Source: Chelonoidis abingdonii (Eukaryota; Chordata; Testudines; Testudinidae). Taken from it: a DNA stretch of 64,000 bases. Both the position numbers and the translations under genes were made by a program. The notes under the pieces were generated by a model, which saw nothing but the letters and a program-made list of their open reading frames with translations, made no database searches and was not told where the DNA came from. The stretch's first letter is position 1. Every line of letters starts with the position of its first letter. Below are positions 57,461-64,000 of this stretch, in pieces. The DNA is taken from NCBI RefSeq assembly GCF_003597395.2, contig NC_133777.1, positions 57,281,136-57,345,135 of the forward strand, given 5' to 3'.

Positions 57461-58524
57461 TGCATTGATCTTACTGCCCAATGAAGGGATTGGTAAGTCA
57501 GAAATATGTTAACAATTTGCGTAAACAGACAATTACATAAATATATAATTAAACCAATAACCAGTTAGTCCAAAGGTGGACTTTCATAACAGCTATTTCA
57601 CTGCCCTTCAACATCTTTATTGTTTGTTAAAAAAATTCATTATAAAAAATTACATGGAAAATATATATGAAAGTAATAAAAAGCAGTATCTTGAACTCAT
57701 CTTGATATCCCCAGAATTTAATTTTTGCACATGCCAGTGTATATCATTTATACTGATCCTCTGGCACTTGTATACTCTTACGCATTTTACACAGCGAGTA
57801 AGGTAAGCTGCAGTTACTGTAGCCACTAATCTCATGATTCTTGTGTCAAAGAAATGAAAGTATATTTAAACTTATGACTTCTTTAATCCTGAATAGGACC
57901 TCTTCTCTCTCTTCCCAGGAGGAAGCGGAGGAGCAACCATTTCTCACTGCCAATCCTGCACCACATCTAAGGCATCATCTTTACTCTAACTAGCTCCTGG
58001 CAACCTAACTTCTACACTTTGTATAAAAAACTCCTATTTTGAACTAATATATTGCCATAATTAAAATAAATAATACATTGTAAAGATAAATAAATGTAAG
58101 CCATAATAAAGTTTCAAATGATTTAGTCGGCTAACAATATTCTTGTAAGTTTATCATAGGGACAGAACTATTTTAAGGTTGTGTTTAATTTTGGGACGTG
58201 GTAAGGAAATCCCACAATGCAGAATAGATTGGTATTATTCTGTTCACACTTTAGAGGGGTGTATGTAAACAAAAGAAATTTTAAACTTGTAAACCCATTC
58301 GTTACTATTAACTAAGTATGAGAAAGCCATTGCAGGGCAAGTCCATCTGTCTTTTTTCTTCCCAGACATTTCAGGAACAGGTGTGGTGTGTGTGGGTGGT
58401 GAACCCCTGAAGTAGGCCGGTGAGGTACCATGAACCCTCGGCTCTTGCCTAGTAGGCCCTAAAAAGAGAGCTTACTGGACATTTATTTGTTTTTGTTTTC
58501 TTTTTCGTGTTGAGAACTCATTTA
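57461..58524. other. Unassigned AT-rich stretch
   Basis: No feature recognised. Confidence 0.4.
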
Positions 58525-58620
58525 CAGATCATGTCAAATTATGTTTTTAACAGCACCCAGCACAAGTCTTTTTAGTTTTTGTTGGGGCCTTTGTGTACTC
58601 TTAGTAATTAGTAATAAATA
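58525..58620 (+). repeat. Old interspersed-repeat tail
   Basis: TTTAACAGCACCCAGCACAA followed by TTGTTGGGGCCTTTGTG and a TAATAAATAATATTAA tail, the same family as at 16210-16315. Confidence 0.42.
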
Positions 58621-58954
58621 ATATTAATTGGTTCATTTAATGCTTTAATTGACCACATGTTGTAACTTAATTTTTTCAAAGGCTTGCTTTTAAGAAATTT
58701 TACAAAAACTCACTCTATAAGCTTCCGGAGTTTATGGCCTTTATTTTATTATATGCCCTCATTTCCCTCCTAGCACCCCCGGCCTGTGGAAACACTGCCC
58801 CCGCCCCCAGCGCCACTCGCCTTGCAGAGAAACTAGACTATCCTTCTCTAGCGCCACCCTTCGAAACAGCTGTGGGCAAGGAGGAAGGTTTTTGGGGTGG
58901 CAGGGGGGAGGCGGAGAACAGACACTAGGCAAAGGAAATATTCCATTTCTTGCA

Positions 58955-59095
58955 TGCGAAAGAAGTGGGGCTGTACGCCCATTGAAAGCTTATGTTGAAT
59001 AATTTGTTAGTCTCTAATAGTGCCATCAAGTACTCCTGTTTCTTTTTGCAGAATACAGACCTAACCCGAGCTGCTACTCTGAAACCTGTGCACAA
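58955..59095 (-). mobile_element. SINE-like repeat
   Basis: GAAAGCTTATGTTGAATAA, TTGTTAGTCTCTAATAGTGC and ATCAAGTACTCCTGTTTC, then GAATACAGACCTAACCCGAG and CTGCTACTCTGAAACC. Related to the fold-back arms at 29061-29285 and to 27116-27160. The small irregularities (extra bases) suggest local sequence errors or age. Confidence 0.68.
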
Positions 59096-59914
59096 ATAGG
59101 CATGGCAGATCAGAGCAGTTTTAAATTTAGACCTCACCCACCTTCCCCATCGACCCCACATCATCACCCTCTTCACTGCTCCTATAGTCCTCCACTGACT
59201 TGCTGCTCGTTCCCTTCTAGTCAGTTCCCCCACCCACAACTTCCACCTTCCTTTCACTTTTCTCCCTTCACCCTTTGCCTAGAAAACCTCTATGCCTGCC
59301 CCTAGTTACCCCTGTGGTCTCATGCTGCTCTTTTGTCTCACCTGCCACTTGCCACCCGCTCGCCCCCGATTGCCGCTTGCCCTCCTTCCCCCCCCGAGTA
59401 TATAACCTTCATTCAAAGACCTATGGGGGTCACTATATTACTGCACACGAGCAATATCAATCAGTGAGTTGTAGGGTAATCTCTGCATTATGCACTTTTG
59501 TATAACCTTTACATGACTTTTGTATCTGAACCTTGGTAATGTTATGTGGGCCCCAATAGTCTATATAAAAGAATAAGTTATTCTAGAAGTGGATGAGATC
59601 TGCCTGTCCATCAAGCCCCTAATGATGAGGTGTGATGAGGAAGTGTGGAAGGCAAAGCATGCTTGAAGAGAGGAGCCATCCCGACAAAGGTAGCTTTGCC
59701 TAGGGGGACGGAGTCTGGTGTGCTGGGTGCTCGGCTGGTGTACGGGAGGTGACCCCAGTAGTCTCTTGGAAGACTAGACTTGAACCCACCACCCAGGCCT
59801 TAGTCCATCCCAGAGCCCAGGACTGAAAGCAATTAGTGCCCCTTGCCCCTCAGTGCACTGCTTCCACTCTTGCTAGTGATTCTGTGTTGTGCAGTGGGAT
59901 TTCAAGTGGACCCC
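59096..59914. other. Unassigned, C-rich then mixed
   Basis: 59100-59400 is C/T-rich and without domain-bearing ORFs. 59400-59910 contains a TATATAAAAG at about 59562 but nothing else to support a promoter. It may belong to the adjacent LTR insertion. Confidence 0.33.
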
Positions 59915-60651
59915 TGTCACATTGAGTTCCCCGGACGATTGCTCTGTAACTGCTCCCACTAAGCCAGTCAGACTTTTGGGACCTCTCTCCCTTGGGAGCA
60001 GGACTTGTTCAGGGGCAAGAAGCTACACTGTCTCTTCAACCTCTGGGTCTCTCCTTTGGAGCATTTCAGCATCGTCTGCCACCTCCCTGTGTTCCCACAG
60101 CGAAGCCACCAGCAGGGGCTCCTGGGGGACAGGCCACGGGTTCCTGCACCCCCACTTGCTAGTCAGATGTGACTCTTGCTCAGTAATAACTAGAGGTTTA
60201 TTCCAGATGACAGGAACAGTAGTCTAAACACAGAGCTTTGATACAGCTGAACCTGACCCTCGGCTGGGTCCATTTTGTGGGCAGTGTAGCCAGGACCCCT
60301 AGGTCTTCGCACTTTGTCTTTATCCCCAGTAGCTTCAGACTGACACACCCTCCAGCTCCCTAAAAAACCTCTCTGCTCAGCTCTTTCCGGCCAGGAGGTC
60401 ACTGCATCCCTTTGTCTCCCACACCTTCCAGAGTATTGGCACACTTGCAGCAAGAGCTGGCCCAGCCAGGCCATTCAGTCGCTAGGAGACAGAGTGCCAG
60501 CCATTTAAGGTCGGTGCATCTGGCCCTTTGCTCTGCAGCAATCTATACCAATTCTGTTATCCCTACTACTAGTACTTAAGAACTGCATAGGGGACACTGG
60601 GCACCAACCTATGTATTCAGAGCAACATTAAGAAGTCCCAGTTTCATCACA
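59915..60651 (-). mobile_element. LTR, about 737 bp, minus strand
   Basis: Plus-strand ends are TGTCACATTGAGTTCC and CAGTTTCATCACA. On the minus strand it reads TGTGATGAAACTGGGACTTC, a start I recognise from turtle LTRs, and ends GGGGAACTCAATGTGACA. An AATAAA (reverse complement at 60197-60202) lies in the second half, in the position expected for R. The sequence before the TG on the minus strand is AGAGGGTTGAGGA, purine-rich, as expected of a polypurine tract next to a 3' LTR. No matching duplication flanks it (ACCCC against TCCTC), so it may be a 3' LTR of a truncated element rather than a solo LTR. Confidence 0.72.
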
Positions 60652-61392
60652 TCCTCAACCCTCTGAAATAAATTCATCCCTGTTTTGCAACCACGTGCCT
60701 GCCCCCGCCCCCGCAGCTGTTCTATTTTATTGTTTGCAGGGCAAATGGAAGCAGCCATAGTTTAATGGATTTATCAGCCTCTTACCGCGTGTCTTGTAGC
60801 AGGGTGAAACAGAGTTGATGGAAGGGAACTGGTTTGGCTAGGGAGCCCCCCAGTCCCCTTTCCTTTTCCATAATAATTTGGAAATGCGGAATTTAGATCT
60901 ACTGCTGTGTCTCAGTTTCCCCTTCTGCAGGGGAAGTGGGGGAGATAAAAGTCTCAGCCTGCTCGTGCTCATATTGCAGACTTTTTTCTGGGTTAAATTA
61001 CATGTCATGTTTCCCAACTTTCGTTCTGAAACAGACCCCACAGGCAGGCAACAAATCACCCTCTAATAGCAAACCCCCTGAATAAATCCACACCACCACC
61101 CCAATATTACAGAACCTATGGGAATCACAGGGATCAAACATCACGTTGGGAAGTCCAGCAGCTCCTGTTCAGGTGAGTGAGGTCTGAGAGATTATTCCAT
61201 TGTCGTGGCTCCACCTGGACCAAGAGCTGGTCTCCTCCAGTTAGCAGGTAGCTTCTCCTCCCTTCCCCTCGTCCTCCCGCCATTTGACCTGCCCCTTTCC
61301 ACTGTTTAAAGACAGAGCTGATTACGCTCCATAGATAGTCTTTTGTTTTGTTAAGTGACCACTGAAATCACTGATAATCAAGTCTAAGTGGC
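60652..61392. other. Unassigned stretch
   Basis: A weak MIR-like phrase near 60905-60930 (GTGTCTCAGTTTCCCCTTC). Otherwise nothing. Confidence 0.35.
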
Positions 61393-61532
61393 AGGCCCGC
61401 CGAGAGTGGGGGCAAGTGGGGCAATTTGCCCCAGGCCCCACAGGGGCCTCCTATAGTATTGCAACTTTTTTTATGGAAGGGGCCCCCGAAACTGCTTTGC
61501 CCCAGGCCCCCTGAATCCTCTGGGCGGCCCTG
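61393..61532. mobile_element. Short palindromic MITE, 140 bp
   Basis: Left CAGGCCCGCCGAGAG and right CTCTGGGCGGCCCTG are inverted (13 of 15). Inside, GGGGCAATTTGCCCCAGGCC faces the later GCTTTGCCCCAGGCCCC, so most of the unit is self-complementary. An exact 8-bp duplication was not found (CTAAGTGG against GGGTGGGA), so either the ends or the target site have mutated. Confidence 0.7.
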
Positions 61533-61615
61533 GGGTGGGAGTGGGAGGAGCTGATCAGCAGGGGGCTGCTGCTGGGTGCTGAGCACCTGCTGGATTTTTT
61601 CTGTGGGTGCTTCAG
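61533..61615. mobile_element. MITE fragment, probable right part of the CAGGTGCYGAC family
   Basis: GAGGAGCTGATCAGCAGG, GGTGCTGAGCACCTGCTGG and TTCTGTGGGTGCTTCAGCCC match my recollection of the right part of the family starting at 52581 and 63203. It directly abuts the palindromic MITE, which probably inserted into it. Confidence 0.45.
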
Positions 61616-62775
61616 CCCCAGAGCATTTATACGCTGGCTACAGTTTTTGGCTCTTCCTGCAGTGAGGTAGAATAGTGTCAGCTCATAGTGGTGTTACTGG
61701 TTCACTCCAGAGTGTTTTAGGATTGAGGAGAATGCCAGATAATAGAAGAATACTGGGTGCACTGGGATGTTTGATGCTTTTAATTATGCTGGCGGGGTAT
61801 TGAATAACAGTTTAAAACATCCTTATGTTTCTTTATAAGGAAAATAAAGCAATTTCTGATATTTATTTCACTTTCTTAATTATTCAGTGTGGATTGGGCA
61901 TCACATTCACCAAGCTGTTTAAAGGACTTTTACTAGCTGACTTTCCTCAGAAGAACAGGCAATCATTTGAAGGGTGGGGGGAGACTGCTGAAAGGCGCTC
62001 TCTCTCTCTCTCTCTCTCTTTCTCTCTGTGCATAGTTTTACGTATCTGAGGGAGTATGTGGCCATGGAACATGGATAATATCAACTTTTGTAGAAGCTGC
62101 TTTTTTGGCTTAAAAGATGGGCAGTTTATAGTTTGCAGCCTGGGTATGCAATTCATTATTTTTCACAACAGACTTTTCCTGAAGCTGTCCCTCTTTTCCC
62201 CCTTTGACTCTTTACTGTTAGTAAAGCAACCTCAGGCCATTTAGACATGAAAACTCTCTTCATCAACTAGGCTTGTGCATTTAACCCTAACTCTGCTCCC
62301 AGCTCTTGATCTGTGGTGCTTTATCTCCTGCTCAGCAAATATTTTTGGAATAGTTTATATATTTGGCTGCATCTTTAGTGCCAGACTCAAGGGGAGTGCA
62401 CTCTATATACTATAGTTCTTGTGACAGCTTGAGGAGGGAATGTAGTGACAGGTGTTAAGACTGTTTGTTTTTAATATAATCTGAGAGTGTTGTGATGGTA
62501 CTTGTTCCCCCTCGTGTGCTATATTTTCAAAGTGCTGCATACTTTAATTAGTTGATTCTAAAATGACTTGTCCAGTTAGATGTTTGCCTTTTTCTAGAAC
62601 TGTGTTTGTGGAAGAAGAAAAGGATGAAAAGGCAGTTGAGAGACCCTGGCTTTTATAACTTTCACTCCTCTTTGTCAGGTGACCCCAATCAGCCTCTCCA
62701 GGATCAGATGATCAGAGTCCCCCACCCGGAGATCTAGTGTTTAGATATCAGGCCAACTGGGCAGAACTAATTTTC
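61616..62775. other. Unassigned stretch with a (TC)n microsatellite
   Basis: A CT-rich run at 61998-62027. Other sequence is AT-rich with no recognised element. Confidence 0.45.
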
Positions 62776-62845
62776 AGGTATCAGAGGGGTAGCCGTGTTA
62801 GTCTGGATCTGTAAAAGCAGCAGAGAATCCTGTGGCACTTTCTTC
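62776..62845 (+). mobile_element. SINE-like repeat, head only
   Basis: CAGGTATCAGAGGGGTAGCC, then GTGTTAGTCTGGATCTG and AGAGAATCCTGTGGCAC, the head of the repeat whose arms form the fold-back at 29061-29285. The body is lost after GGCAC. Confidence 0.75.
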
Positions 62846-63202
62846 AGCATATCAGTTGTATTGCCCAGGTAGGCCTATTGAAATGGAAATGAGTCTAGAT
62901 AGTCCACTCACCCAAACCAGACATGCATGCACCACTCCCCTATCTCCTTAAAAACGTAGTATAATGCAAGAACACAGTACAGATAGTCATAAGGATTTGA
63001 ATTTAACAGAGTTCATAATCTCAAACAGAATTCCCATATTGTACATGGACAGATTCCACAAATTGCCACAATTGTACACTTATCATCACTGATGGATCTT
63101 CCTCCCACTTTTGTGTATAGAAGAACACTCTTATATTGTTCCTCAAACTTAAAAATGAAAAATTGAATTAAAAGTAGCCCTTGATGAAACTTCTGTTACT
63201 CA
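62846..63202. other. Unassigned stretch
   Basis: AT-rich. No feature recognised. Confidence 0.4.
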
Positions 63203-63500
63203 CAGGTGCCGGCTTTTTCCTTTGCCTGGAGGTGCCCAACCCCTGCTCAGTCCCAGGCCCTGCCTCCACTCCACCCCTTTCCCCCAAGATCTCACCCCTG
63301 CCCCACCTCTCTTCCCACCCAGCTCTACCACTCCCCCGAGTGAATCCCATCCCCGGTCCTCTCCCCTTCCCCCAGTGCCTCCTGCATGCCTCAGAACAGC
63401 TGATTAAAGGGGTGGGAGGTGTTGGGAGGGAGCTGTTTGGTGGGGCCACCGGTGCACAGGAGGCACTGGAGGGGAAGCTGGCTGCCAATGGGTGCTAATC
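63203..63500 (+). mobile_element. MITE fragment, CAGGTGCYGAC family
   Basis: Starts CAGGTGCCGGCTTTTTCC and runs through CCCAACCCCTGCTCAGTCCC, CTCCACTCCACCCCTTTCCC and CAGAACAGCTGATTAAAGG. The copy at 52581 shares the left end. The long ORFs on both strands across it follow from the C-rich composition. Confidence 0.58.
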
Positions 63501-63743
63501 CTAGGCTATTTATGCTTAGTCAGCAGCAGGCTGAGCTAGGCCATGCCAGATGAGACGCCAAGACCGCCAGCGGGACTCTAAACGTCAGCTAGGCTTCTTG
63601 GGAAGCTAGTATTTCAACCGGTGGCAAAACGGCAGGACACCTGCCAGACTTCAGACCAGCAAGAGGGCTGAGTCCACCGGATGGTCAGAAGCTAGCACCC
63701 AGTAATATCAGCTGCGTGCCATGCCGCAGGTTGCAGACCCCTG
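63501..63743. mobile_element. hAT-type MITE, right part
   Basis: The right end reads CCGCAGGTTGCAGACCCCTG (inverse CAGGGGTCTGCAACC), followed by CTCTAGAC at 63744-63751, which has the central TA of the other hAT duplications here. The left terminus is absent, and the body is not recognisable. Confidence 0.55.
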
Positions 63744-63751
63744 CTCTAGAC

Positions 63752-64000
63752 ACTGCCAAGCCAGTATTGTACTCGAGTGACTTTTAGCCTGCCTCTTAAA
63801 GATGACCAAAGTTTCAATTTTGTGCCTCTGGAATGGCAAATTTATATTTAAAAAAAAAAACAAAACAAAAGGCTTGCAGTCCACAACCTAATTTGAATTA
63901 CGGAATTCAAACACTAGCTGTGTCAAATAAGAGGGTGGGAACATAGCCAAGAGATGGCATAGATCTCAAGCGTATGTAGGATAAAGAGAATGGTAGACCC
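63752..64000. other. Unassigned stretch
   Basis: Short, AT-rich, with an A11 run near 63850. Nothing recognised. Confidence 0.45.

Larger units (their letters stand above)
53900..57470. other. Low-confidence assembly region around a gap
   Basis: The segment holds a 25-N gap (57099-57123), a noisy near-duplicate of the sequence that follows the gap (54787-55260), and a CR1 copy with unusually many small insertions (55950-56640). A G-rich run sits at 54665-54690. Sequence between these landmarks shows no recognisable gene. Exact base calls here should not be used for motif or ORF analysis. Confidence 0.65.

Noticed and set aside
59562..59572. TATATAAAAG as a gene promoter
   Set aside because: An isolated TATA-like word in AT-rich DNA with no downstream coding or exon.
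59631..60651. LTR start placed at TGTGATGA (59631), mirroring TCATCACA at 60644-60651
   Set aside because: The 8-bp mirror looks attractive, but the sequence from 59631 to 59914 does not continue the LTR as I recognise it, and TGTCACATTGAG at 59915 fits the family end better.
63168..63498. Matching ORFs on both strands (105-106 codons)
   Set aside because: Compositional effect of a C-rich MITE. Neither protein has a recognisable fold or motif.

Overview
The window reads as nuclear DNA of a turtle (Testudines). No intact cellular protein-coding gene is supported anywhere in the 64 kb. Every long translation I recognise belongs to a decayed transposable element. The assignment rests on recall, not a search: CR1 LINE copies whose 3' ends and coding remnants look like those of turtle genomes, a Ty3/gypsy element and LTRs of a type I associate with turtles, several hAT-like MITE families with 8-bp target duplications, and the short repeat whose arms form a fold-back at 29.1 kb. 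The background between repeats is AT-rich, without splice-flanked exon-like ORFs, so the region is intergenic or lies inside a large intron.

Layout. 1-24 kb: mostly unassigned AT-rich sequence with two LTR-like pieces (1-476, 1501-2114), MIR/CORE-SINE remnants, two complete hAT-type MITEs (5793-6132, 8385-8957), CR1 tails (7287-7516, 12385-12625, 14755-14806) and old palindromic repeats. 24.9-27.5 kb: a CR1 copy split by a complete solo LTR (25769-26934, TSD CTGTG), followed by SINE and hAT fragments. 29.06-30.31 kb: a SINE fold-back, then a 5'-truncated non-LTR retrotransposon with a 10-bp TSD. 33.9-35.8 kb: a long LTR candidate on the minus strand with a polypurine tract beside it. 39.27-42.57 kb: a dead Ty3/gypsy element on the minus strand whose pol domains run integrase, then reverse transcriptase, then RNase H, then LTR. 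This is the copia-like order of the Gmr1 group. An inverted RNase H fragment is joined head-to-head at its 5' side. 44.2-48.8 kb: a CR1 copy carrying two separate insertions, a 715-bp hAT MITE (TSD CTTTAGAG) and a 1095-bp LTR (TSD CACCC). 50.7-53.6 kb: GC-rich MITEs. 54-57.5 kb: poor-quality assembly around a 25-N gap, with an apparent false duplication. 58-64 kb: SINE, LTR and MITE pieces.

The most interesting items are the Gmr1-type gypsy remnant, the hAT insertions whose target duplications share a central TA, the nested insertions that give relative ages, and the assembly artefact. No novel defence, RNA or coding system was found. Repeat family names are recognised by eye; only the TSDs, terminal repeats and motifs are read directly from the sequence.
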